This document shows, one piece after another, positions 15,599 to 23,739 of a stretch of 44,857 nucleotides of DNA. Position 1 is the stretch's first letter, and each line of letters opens with the position of its first letter. Where the stretch lies: NCBI RefSeq assembly GCF_003116015.1, contig NZ_LGQZ01000094.1, positions 1 to 44,857 of the forward strand, read 5' to 3'. The notes below the pieces were generated by a model. The model was given only the letters and a program-made list of their open reading frames with translations. It did no database searches and was not told where the DNA came from. This DNA comes from Azospirillum sp. TSO22-1 (GTDB taxonomy: Bacteria; Pseudomonadota; Alphaproteobacteria; Azospirillales; Azospirillaceae). Both the position numbers and the translations under genes were made by a program.

Positions 15599-18500
15599 GG
15601 CTGGGACTCTCCGGCCACCTGACGCGAACCTTCATCCGCTCGCCGCTGACGCCCTTGCTGCTGCTCGCCTCGCTGGTGCTGGGCGCGGTGGCGCTGGTCA
15701 GCCTGCCGCGCGAGGAGGAGCCGCAGATCAGCGTGCCGATGGTCGACATCCAGGTGCGGGCCGACGGCCTGAAGGCCGACGACGCGGTGGAACTGGTCAC
15801 CAAGCCGCTGGAGGCCATCGTCAAGGGCATCGACGGGGTCGAGCACACCTACAGCCAGACGCAGGACGACGGCGCCGTCGTCACCGCGCGCTTCAAGGTC
15901 GGCACCCCGTCGGACGAGGCGATCCTGCGCGTGCACGAGAAGGTGCGCGCCAACCTGAACCGCATCCCCCTCGGCATCCCGGAGCCGCTGATCGTCGGCC
16001 GCGGCATCAACGACGTGGCGATCCTGACGCTGACCCTGGCGCCCAGGCCCGAGGCCGCGGACCGCTGGGACGCCGCGGCGCTGCGCGCCGTCGCCGACGG
16101 GCTGCTGGCCGAGCTGGTCAAGGTCGAGGACGTCGGCCTGACCACCATCGCCGGCGGCCGCCCCGACCAGATCCGCGTCGAACCGGACCCGGAGCGGCTG
16201 GCGCTGTACGGCGTGACGCTGAACCAGCTGGTCGACAAGGTGAGGAACGCCAACCGCTCCTTCCAGGTCGGCGCGGTGCGCGCGGGCGGCGGCAGCCTGC
16301 CCGTGGTCGCCGGACAGACCTTGCAGGGGGTGGCCGACATCGGCCTGCTGCTGATCACCACGCACGACGGCCGGCCGGTCTACGTCAAGGACGTGGCCGG
16401 CATCGTCGCCGGCGCGCGGCCGGACGAGAGCCGGGCGTGGCACTTGGCACCTGACGGCAGGGGAGGGATGACGCGGGTTCCGGCGGTGACGGTCGCCGTC
16501 GCCAAGCGGGCCGGCGCCAACGCCGTGGTGATCGCCGAACGCGTGCTGGAGCGCGTGCGCGCCATCCAGGCCGGCGCGCTGCCCAAGGACCTGACGCTCG
16601 CCGTCACCCGCAACTACGGCGAGACCGCGAACGAGAAGGCCGATGAGCTGCTGTTCCACCTCGGCCTCGCCACGTTGTCCATCGTCGCGCTGATCGTGCT
16701 GGCGATCGGCTGGCGCGAGGGGGCGGTGACGCTGGTCGTCATCCCGACGACGATCCTGCTGACGATGTTCGCCTCCTGGCTGATGGGCTACACCATCAAC
16801 CGCGTCAGCCTGTTCGCGCTGATCTTCTCCATCGGCATCCTGGTCGACGACGCCATCGTGGTGGTCGAGAACATCGACCGCCACTGGGCGATGAAGGACG
16901 GCCGCTCCAAGGTCCAGGCGGCGGTCGAGGCGGTGGCCGAGGTCGGCAACCCGACCATCGTGGCGACCCTGACGGTGATCGCCGCGCTGCTGCCGATGAT
17001 GTTCGTGTCCGGCCTGATGGGCCCGTACATGAGCCCGATCCCGGCCAACGCCTCCGCGGCGATGCTGTTCAGCTTCTTCGTTGCCATGGTGCTGACGCCC
17101 TGGCTGATGGTGACGCTGCGCAAGGATCCGACCCCTCCCCCTGCTCCGCAGGGGGAGGATGGGTGGGGGCAGCGGCGTCACGGAAAGGCCGTAGCCCCCA
17201 CCCTCCCCGTGCTGACGCACGGGTCCCCTCCCTCCCCCGCCGGAGGCGAGGGAGGGCCGCTCGGTGCGCTCTATCTCCGCGTCGCCACGCCCATCGTCGC
17301 CGGCCGTGCCCGCTCCTGGGGCTTCCTGCTGGCGGTCGGCGCCGCCACGCTGCTCTCCCTCACCCTGTTCGCCAGCCAGGACGTCACCGTCAAGCTGCTG
17401 CCCTTCGACAACAAGTCGGAGCTTCAGGTCGTCGTCGACCTGCCGCAGGGCGCCGCGCTGGAGGACACCGGGCGCGTCCTGCTGACCGCCGCCGAGGCGC
17501 TGCGCGGCCTGCCGGAGCTGGCCAGCGTGCAGGCCTACGCCGGCACCGCCGCGCCGTTCAACTTCAACGGCCTCGTGCGCCATACCTACCTGCGCGCCCA
17601 GCCGGAGCAGGGCGAGCTTCAGGTCAACCTCGCGCCGAAGGCCGCGCGCAGCCGCGCCAGCCACGCCATCGCGCTGGACGTCCGCGAGCGGCTGAAGGCG
17701 GTGCCGGTGCCGCCCGGCACGGCGGTCAAGGTGGTCGAGGTGCCGCCCGGCCCGCCGGTGCTCGCCACCCTGCTGGCCGAGGTCTACGGCCCGACGCCGG
17801 AGGCGCGCCGCGCCGCCGCGCAGCGGATCGAGGAGGCGTTCCGGCAGGTCGACTTCGTGGTTGACGTGGACGGCAGCGTCCGCCGCCCGGCCGAGCGGCT
17901 GCGCATCGCCCTCGACCGCGAGAGCCTGGAGTTCCACGGCGTCGAGGAGCAGGCGGTGTACGACACCCTGCAGGCGCTGATGGGCGGCGTGCCGGTCGGC
18001 TACTCGCACCGTGGCGCCGGGCGCACGCCCGTCGAGATCGCGGTGCGCCTGCCGACCGCCGCGCTCCACCTGTCGGAGCGCATCCTGGCCACCCCGGTGC
18101 CGGGCAAGCGCGGCACGGTGGAACTGGGCGACCTCGTGCGCACCACGCGCGAGCCGGCCTCGCACGCCGTGTTCCGCCACAACGGCCGCTTCGCCGAGAT
18201 GGTGACCGCCGAGCTGGCCGGCCGCTTCGAGGCACCGGTGTACGGCATGCTGGCGGTGAACGAGCGCCTCGAGGCCATCGACCCGTCGCTCGCCATCCTC
18301 CTGCACGGACAGCCGGACGACGAGAGCCGGCCCAGCCTGCTGTGGGACGGCGAGTGGGAGATCACCTGGGTGACCTTCCGCGACATGGGCGCGGCGTTCG
18401 CGGTGGCGATCCTCGGCATCTACCTGCTGGTGGTGGCGCAGTTCGGCAGCTTCACCCTGCCGCTGGTGGTGCTGGTGCCGGTGCCGCTGACGCTGATCGG

Positions 18501-18912
18501 TATCCTGCTCGGCCACTGGCTGTTCGGCGCGGCGTTCACCGCCACCTCGATGATCGGCTTCATCGCGCTGGCCGGCATCATCGTGCGCAACTCGATCCTG
18601 CTGATCGACTTCATCCGCCACCTGCGCGCCCAAGGCATGGGCGTGCGTGACGCGGTCCTGGAGGCGGGATCCATCCGCTTCAAGCCGATCCTGCTGACCG
18701 CCGTGGCGGCGATGATCGGCGCGGCCTTCATCCTGACCGACCCGATCTTCCAGGGCCTCGCCATCTCGCTGCTGTTCGGGCTGCTGAGTTCGACGCTGCT
18801 GACGGTGCTGGTGATCCCGGCGATCTACGTGGTGCTGCGCGGCGGCGCATCTGTTAAAGCTGGATGCCCAACCGCCGCACCGGATTCCGCATGTCGATGC
18901 CGCCGTACCTGA
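15595..18912 (+). CDS. RND efflux pump with repeat-derived in-frame insertion
   Basis: 1105 residues, AcrB/MdtB-like RND transporter with the usual 12 helices and two periplasmic loops. The N-terminus SPLTPLLLLASLVLGAVALV leads into REEEPQISVPMVDI. Helix 4 carries the proton-relay pair in GILVDDAIVVVEN (about residue 418). The C-terminal half has GFIALAGIIVRNSILLIDF. Residues 513-554 are a foreign Pro/Gly-rich segment (TPPPAPQGEDGWGQ ... SPAGGEGG). It is encoded by the hairpin repeat at 17131-17256 and sits in the cytoplasmic link after helix 6. The frame is kept, so the pump may still work. The 3' end overlaps the following SDR gene by about 22 bases. Confidence 0.9.
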   Translation: MRLGLSGHLTRTFIRSPLTPLLLLASLVLGAVALVSLPREEEPQISVPMVDIQVRADGLKADDAVELVTKPLEAIVKGIDGVEHTYSQTQDDGAVVTARFKVGTPSDEAILRVHEKVRANLNRIPLGIPEPLIVGRGINDVAILTLTLAPRPEAADRWDAAALRAVADGLLAELVKVEDVGLTTIAGGRPDQIRVEPDPERLALYGVTLNQLVDKVRNANRSFQVGAVRAGGGSLPVVAGQTLQGVADIGLLLITTHDGRPVYVKDVAGIVAGARPDESRAWHLAPDGRGGMTRVPAVTVAVAKRAGANAVVIAERVLERVRAIQAGALPKDLTLAVTRNYGETANEKADELLFHLGLATLSIVALIVLAIGWREGAVTLVVIPTTILLTMFASWLMGYTINRVSLFALIFSIGILVDDAIVVVENIDRHWAMKDGRSKVQAAVEAVAEVGNPTIVATLTVIAALLPMMFVSGLMGPYMSPIPANASAAMLFSFFVAMVLTPWLMVTLRKDPTPPPAPQGEDGWGQRRHGKAVAPTLPVLTHGSPPSPAGGEGGPLGALYLRVATPIVAGRARSWGFLLAVGAATLLSLTLFASQDVTVKLLPFDNKSELQVVVDLPQGAALEDTGRVLLTAAEALRGLPELASVQAYAGTAAPFNFNGLVRHTYLRAQPEQGELQVNLAPKAARSRASHAIALDVRERLKAVPVPPGTAVKVVEVPPGPPVLATLLAEVYGPTPEARRAAAQRIEEAFRQVDFVVDVDGSVRRPAERLRIALDRESLEFHGVEEQAVYDTLQALMGGVPVGYSHRGAGRTPVEIAVRLPTAALHLSERILATPVPGKRGTVELGDLVRTTREPASHAVFRHNGRFAEMVTAELAGRFEAPVYGMLAVNERLEAIDPSLAILLHGQPDDESRPSLLWDGEWEITWVTFRDMGAAFAVAILGIYLLVVAQFGSFTLPLVVLVPVPLTLIGILLGHWLFGAAFTATSMIGFIALAGIIVRNSILLIDFIRHLRAQGMGVRDAVLEAGSIRFKPILLTAVAAMIGAAFILTDPIFQGLAISLLFGLLSSTLLTVLVIPAIYVVLRGGASVKAGCPTAAPDSACRCRRT
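17131..17256. repeat. GC-rich palindromic repeat, long subtype, inside the RND gene
   Basis: 126 bases matching the layout of the intergenic copies at 6743 and 21349: an opening CCTCCCCCTGC / GCAGGGGGAGG hairpin, then GGGTGGGGGCAGCGGC, then GCCGTAGCCCCCACCC, then a closing CCCTCCCCCGCC / GGCGAGGGAGGG hairpin. The length is an exact multiple of three and the pump frame has no stop. Confidence 0.88.
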
Positions 18913-19670
18913 GGACTTTCTCGCTGGAGGGCAAGGTCGCCCTGGTCACCGGCTCGGGCCGCGGCCTGGGGCTGGAGATCGCCCGTGCGCTGGCCGGGTC
19001 CGGCGCGCACGTGCTGCTCAACGGCCGCGACGCCGAGCGGCTGGAGGCACAGGCCGAGGCGATCCGGGCCGCCGGCGGGGCGGCGTCGGCGCTGGCCTTC
19101 GACATCGCCGACCGTGCGGCGGTGCGCAACGCCTTCGCCCGCATCGAGGCGGAGTTCGGATGCCTGGACGTGCTGGTGCAGAACGTCGGCCAGCGCAACC
19201 GCAAGCCGCTCCAGGAGTTCTCCGACGCGGAGATCGACGCGCTGGTGCACGTCAACCTGTCGGCCGGGCTGGTGCTGGCGCGCGAGGCGGCGCGGCTGAT
19301 GCTGCCGCGCAAGGCCGGCCGGCTGATCGCGGTGACCTCCATCGCCGGGCAGGTGGCGCGGCCGGGCGACGCGGTCTACGCCACCGCCAAGGGCGGGCTG
19401 AGCGGCATGGTGCGCGCGCTGGCCGCCGAGTACGGCGCGCACGGCATCACCAGCAACGGCATCGCCCCGGGCTTCTTCGCCACCGAGACCAACGCCGCGA
19501 TCGTCGGCAACCCCGAGCTGTCCGCCTATTTCGAGGGCCGCACCCCGATGCGCCGCTGGGGCCGGCCGGAGGAGATCGCCGGGGCGGCGGTGTTCCTCGC
19601 CTCGGCGGCGGCGTCCTACGTCAACGGCCACCTGCTGGTGGTCGACGGCGGGGCGACGATCCTGATGTGA
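18891..19670 (+). CDS. SDR oxidoreductase, gluconate 5-dehydrogenase-like
   Basis: About 259 residues from the ATG at 18891 (a further ATG at 18897, or an earlier one at 18864, is possible). Cofactor motif TGSGRGLGLEIA, NADP-type Arg in LLNGRDAERLEAQ, catalytic Ser in VTSIAGQ and YATAKGG. The FSLEGKVALVTGSGRGLG opening and NGRD motif resemble gluconate 5-dehydrogenase. It starts inside the end of the RND pump gene, but the MarR palindrome 8 bases after its stop and the catabolic cluster downstream show it borders a different unit. It may be a stand-alone sugar-acid or hydroxyacyl dehydrogenase. Confidence 0.85.
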   Translation: MSMPPYLRTFSLEGKVALVTGSGRGLGLEIARALAGSGAHVLLNGRDAERLEAQAEAIRAAGGAASALAFDIADRAAVRNAFARIEAEFGCLDVLVQNVGQRNRKPLQEFSDAEIDALVHVNLSAGLVLAREAARLMLPRKAGRLIAVTSIAGQVARPGDAVYATAKGGLSGMVRALAAEYGAHGITSNGIAPGFFATETNAAIVGNPELSAYFEGRTPMRRWGRPEEIAGAAVFLASAAASYVNGHLLVVDGGATILM

Positions 19671-19677
19671 GTTTGTG

Positions 19678-19691
19678 CTTTAAGCCTAAAG
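19678..19691. promoter_or_regulatory. MarR-type operator, copy 1
   Basis: CTTTAAGCCTAAAG, extended to the hairpin-capable GTGCTTTAAGCCTAAAGCAC (19675-19694). It matches the shared pattern (G/C)TTTANNNNTAAA(G/C). It lies 68 bases (centre to centre) upstream of copy 2, in front of the Rid gene, and could also end the preceding SDR transcript. Confidence 0.7.
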
Positions 19692-19745
19692 CACAGGCCG
19701 ATGTGATGGCGTCATCGGACTGGCCAGCACGGCCTCGCCCTGATA

Positions 19746-19759
19746 GTTTAAGCTTAAAC
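19746..19759. promoter_or_regulatory. MarR-type operator, copy 2
   Basis: GTTTAAGCTTAAAC, a perfect 14-base palindrome ending 20 bases before the Rid gene ATG. The flanks (GATA before it, GCGGCCATG after it) closely match those of copy 4 in front of the monooxygenase gene, so both sites likely sit in the same promoter position. Confidence 0.75.
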
Positions 19760-19779
19760 AGACAGGGAAGTGTGCGGCC

Positions 19780-20182
19780 ATGAGCACTCCACCGGAATCC
19801 GGCCTGCAGGCGCTCCAGCCGCCGGGCTGGCCGCCGCCCAAGGGCTACGCCAACGGCTATGCCGGCACCGGGCGGCTGGTGGTGGTCGGTGGGCAGATCG
19901 GCTGGGACGAGACCGGGCGCTTTCCGGCCGGGGACCTCGTCGGACAGGCGCGGCAGGCGTTGTGCAACATCGTCGCCGTGCTGAAAGAGGCCGGGGCGCG
20001 GCCGGAGCACGTGGCCCGCCTCACCTGGTACGTCACCGACATCGCCGAGTACCGCACCAGCCTGCGGGCGCTGGGCCAGGCCTACCGCGAGGTGATGGGG
20101 ACGCACTTCCCGGCGATGACGCTGGTCCAGGTGGTGGCGCTGGTCGAGCCCGAGGCACGCGTCGAGATCGAGGCGACGGCGA

Positions 20183-20211
<29 letters not shown>
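19780..20211 (+). CDS. RidA-family (YjgF/UK114) protein of an aminobenzoyl-CoA cluster
   Basis: 143 residues with the Rid fold: GRLVVVGGQIGWDETG, VGQARQALCNIVAVLKEAGA, RLTWYVTDIAEYR. The position of the RidA active-site Arg (usually PARS in the second-last strand) reads FPAMTLVQVVAL, so the Arg is missing and classical imine deaminase activity is doubtful. RidA-like genes are regular members of 2-aminobenzoate-CoA clusters, where the ring-reduced enamine/imine intermediate needs processing. The operator is 20 bases upstream of the ATG. Its 3' end overlaps that of the convergent acyl-CoA dehydrogenase gene by 29 bases. Confidence 0.85.
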
Positions 20212-21337
<1,126 letters not shown>

Positions 21338-21348
21338 GGTTCCTCCTG

Positions 21349-21491
21349 CCCTCCCCACGCTCCGCGGGGGGAGGGAGGGGCCCCAGGCGCAGCCTGGGGA
21401 GGGTGGGGGCAGCGGCTTTCGGGGAACGCCGCTGCCCCCACCCTCCCGCGTTCCGCGGGTCCCTCCCTCCCCCGCCGGGGGCGGGGGAGGG
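21349..21491. repeat. GC-rich palindromic repeat, long subtype
   Basis: Between the crotonase stop and the acyl-CoA dehydrogenase start, inside one minus-strand operon. It contains the diagnostic GGGTGGGGGCAGCGGC and its nearly exact complement GCCGCTGCCCCCACCC, giving one long stem, flanked by CCCTCCCCC-type hairpins. It is the most symmetric copy in the window. Confidence 0.88.
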
Positions 21492-21500
21492 CTTTCAATG

Positions 21501-22313
21501 TCAGTTCCCCTCGAACACCGGCGTGCGCTTCGCGGCGAACGCCTCGAAGGCGCGGCGGAAGTCCTGCGTCGCCATGCACACGGCCTGGGCGTGCGCCTCG
21601 GCGGTGATGGCGTCGTCGAGGCTCATCGCCCATTCCTGGTGTAGCATCCGCTTGGTCACCGCGTGCGCGAAGCTCGGTCCCTCGGCGAGGCCGCGGGCGA
21701 GGTCCGTGGCCTCGCCCAGCACCGCGTCCGGCGCGCACAGGCGGCTGAAGAAGCCCCAGCGCTCGGCCTCTTCGCCGGTCATGGCGCGGCCGGTGTAAAG
21801 CAGCTCCGACGCCCGGCCGTGGCCGATGAGGCGCGGCAGGATCGCGCACGCCCCCATGTCGCAGCCGGCCAAGCCCACGCGGGTGAACAGGAACGCCGTC
21901 TTCGACCGCGCGGTGCCGCAGCGCAGGTCCGACGCCATGGCGATGATCGCCCCCGCCCCGGCGCAGACGCCGTCCACCGCGGCGACGATGGGCTGCGGGC
22001 AGGCGCGCATCTCCTTGACCAGATCACCGGTCATGGTGGTGAAGCGCAGCAGCTCCGGCATGCTCATCTTGGTCAGCGGCTCGATGATCTCGAACACGTC
22101 GCCGCCGGAGCAGAAATTGCCGCCGGCCCCGCTCACCACCACCGCCTTGATCTCCTCATCGACGCGCAGCGCGTGAAAGACGTCGCGCAGCTCGGCGTAG
22201 GACTCGAAGGTCAGGGGGTTCTTGCGCTCCGGCCGGTTCAGCGTCACCGTGGCGACGCGGCCCTGCACCGACCACAGGAAGTGCTTCGCCTGATACTCGG
22301 ACATCCGGGTCAT
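21501..22313 (-). CDS. Enoyl-CoA hydratase/isomerase (crotonase) family, non-canonical active site
   Basis: 270 residues, crotonase fold. VATVTLNRPERKNPLTF opens the fold; the oxyanion-hole segments are GGNFCSGGDVFEI and DGVCAGAGAIIAMASDLR. Both catalytic glutamates of classical hydratases seem absent: CELAM reads AIIAM, and PEIKLGL reads FTRVGLAGCDMGA. An Asp in GCDMGA may replace them, as in other crotonase subfamilies. The ATG overlaps the MarR stop (ATGA). In an aminobenzoyl-CoA cluster it may hydrate the enoyl-CoA or open the ring hydrolytically. Family is certain; the reaction is not. Confidence 0.88.
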   Translation of the reverse strand: MTRMSEYQAKHFLWSVQGRVATVTLNRPERKNPLTFESYAELRDVFHALRVDEEIKAVVVSGAGGNFCSGGDVFEIIEPLTKMSMPELLRFTTMTGDLVKEMRACPQPIVAAVDGVCAGAGAIIAMASDLRCGTARSKTAFLFTRVGLAGCDMGACAILPRLIGHGRASELLYTGRAMTGEEAERWGFFSRLCAPDAVLGEATDLARGLAEGPSFAHAVTKRMLHQEWAMSLDDAITAEAHAQAVCMATQDFRRAFEAFAAKRTPVFEGN

Positions 22314-22819
22314 GCGGTCTCCTTCCCGTTCCGGGTCTTGGCGTGCACCGCCCGCTTCACCTTGGCCAGCAGCGCCATCAGCGCCTCGACGTCCTCGCCC
22401 GGGAGGTCGTCGAAGAAGTCGGCGATCCAGCCCTCGTGCACCATCGCCATGGCCAGGAAGGCACGCCGCCCGGCCGGCGTCAGCTTGACGAGGAAGGCAC
22501 GGCGGTCGCTGGGCGAAGGCTCGCGCACCACCAGCCCCTCGGCGACGAGGCGCTCGGTCACGCCGGTGACGTTGCCGCTGGACACCATCAGGCGGCGCGA
22601 CAGCTCGCCCATGGTCAGACCGTCCGGCTCGCGCTCCAGCGCCGCCATCAGGTCGAACTGCGGCAGCGTCACGTCGAAGGTCTCGCGCAGGCGGGCGCGC
22701 ACCGCGTTCTCGATCAGGTTGGTGCAGGACAGCAGGCGCAGCCACAGCCGCAGCTCCGCCTTGCAGCGCTCGGCCGCGGTTTCGTAGTCGGTCACGGGGG
22801 TCATCGTCTGGTCCGTCAT
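22310..22819 (-). CDS. MarR-family transcriptional regulator
   Basis: 169 residues with a MarR winged helix: LPQFDLMAALEREPDGLTMGELSR, VSSGNVTGVTERLVAEGLVV, and the wing REPSPSDRRAFLVKLT with the conserved DRR motif. It is translated between the SDR and crotonase genes, with a TGATG junction on one side and ATGA on the other. Four palindromes of the form (G/C)TTTANNNNTAAA(G/C) lie in the promoters of this cluster only, so it is the obvious candidate to bind them, probably released by an aromatic acyl-CoA. Confidence 0.92.
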   Translation of the reverse strand: MTDQTMTPVTDYETAAERCKAELRLWLRLLSCTNLIENAVRARLRETFDVTLPQFDLMAALEREPDGLTMGELSRRLMVSSGNVTGVTERLVAEGLVVREPSPSDRRAFLVKLTPAGRRAFLAMAMVHEGWIADFFDDLPGEDVEALMALLAKVKRAVHAKTRNGKETA

Positions 22820-23571
22820 CACATCACCTCGCCGCCGGCCACGGCGATCGCCTGCCCGGTGATGGAGGCCGCCGCGGGGCCGCACAGCCACGCCACGGCG
22901 TCCGCCACCTCTTCCGGCCGCACGAGGCGGCCCTGGGGGTTGGATTTCGTCAGCTCGGCCACCGCCTCGTCGCGGGTGCGGCCGGTCTTCGCCTGGATGC
23001 GGTCCAGGGATTCGGCGGTCATGCCGGTGTCGGCGAAGCCGGGGCAGACGGCGTTGACGGTGACGCCGGCGCGCGCCGTTTCCAGCGCCAGCGTGCGGGT
23101 CAGGCCGATCACCCCATGCTTGGCCGCCGCGTAGGCGGCGCAATAGGCGTAGCCGCGCAGGCCGGCGGTGCTGGCGACGGTGACGATGCGGCCCCAGCCG
23201 CGCTCGACCATGCCGGGCAGCGCCAGCTTGCAGCCGGTGAACACCGAGGTGAGGTTGACGGCCAGCATGGAGTCCCACAACGCGCGGTCGGTCCGGACGA
23301 AGGGCGCGGTCGCCGCGGCGCCGGCGTTGTTGACCAGCACATCGACCGGCCCGGCGGCGGCGAAGACGCGGGCGAACGCCGCGTCGTCGGTCACGTCGGC
23401 CTGGAGCACCGAAGCGCCGATCTCCTCCGCCAGCGCGTCGAGCGGCGCCCGGGTGCGGCCGAGCAGCGTCAGCCGCGCCCCCTCCGCCGCCAAGCGCCGC
23501 GCGATGGCGGCGCCGATGCCGCGCCCGGCCCCGGTCACCAGCGCGTGCCGGCCGGTCAGATGCCGCTCCAT
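22819..23571 (-). CDS. SDR family oxidoreductase, probable 3-hydroxyacyl-CoA dehydrogenase
   Basis: 250 residues, classical SDR. TGAGRGIGAAIARRLA cofactor site, Arg in LLGRTRAPL (NADP preference possible), NNAGAA, Ser in VASTAGLRG, YAAAKHG. The ATG at 23571 is the first gene of the minus-strand unit and has an operator 20 bases upstream. In the cluster it most likely oxidises the 3-hydroxyacyl-CoA made by the crotonase, completing a beta-oxidation round with the acyl-CoA dehydrogenase. Confidence 0.87.
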   Translation of the reverse strand: MERHLTGRHALVTGAGRGIGAAIARRLAAEGARLTLLGRTRAPLDALAEEIGASVLQADVTDDAAFARVFAAAGPVDVLVNNAGAAATAPFVRTDRALWDSMLAVNLTSVFTGCKLALPGMVERGWGRIVTVASTAGLRGYAYCAAYAAAKHGVIGLTRTLALETARAGVTVNAVCPGFADTGMTAESLDRIQAKTGRTRDEAVAELTKSNPQGRLVRPEEVADAVAWLCGPAAASITGQAIAVAGGEVM

Positions 23572-23590
23572 GTGAGTCCTCCCCGTGACG

Positions 23591-23604
23591 CTTTAAGCAT
23601 AAAG
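23591..23604. promoter_or_regulatory. MarR-type operator, copy 3
   Basis: CTTTAAGCATAAAG matches the (G/C)TTTANNNNTAAA(G/C) pattern in the divergent region, 20 bases from the SDR ATG. It likely controls the minus-strand SDR-MarR-crotonase-ACD unit and so includes autoregulation of MarR. Confidence 0.72.
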
Positions 23605-23702
23605 GAACGGCGGGGAGGGAGCAAGCGGCGGCGGCACCCGCAAACGGCCTAGGGACGGGACTGTCCTTCTTGCCGACTAGGCATAGGCGGGGCGGGCTGA
23701 TA

Positions 23703-23716
23703 GTTTAAACGTAAAC
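23703..23716. promoter_or_regulatory. MarR-type operator, copy 4
   Basis: GTTTAAACGTAAAC, 24 bases before the monooxygenase/reductase ATG. It is preceded by GATA as in copy 2, and followed by a ribosome site (GAGGAGG). Its centre is 112 bases from copy 3. Confidence 0.72.
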
Positions 23717-23739
23717 ATCCTGTGCGAGGAGGCGCGGCC

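Noticed and set aside
15307..18633. Long minus-strand open frame across the RND operon
   Set aside because: Shadow frame produced by codon bias; no ribosome site or domain.
15595..18912. RND gene as a pseudogene because of the foreign segment
   Set aside because: The 126-base insertion keeps the frame and all later helices and motifs continue normally, so the gene is more likely functional.
14612..18912. Heavy-metal (CzcA-type) RND system
   Set aside because: The pump text resembles AcrB/VexK-like drug pumps and the adaptor has no metal-binding His/Cys region.
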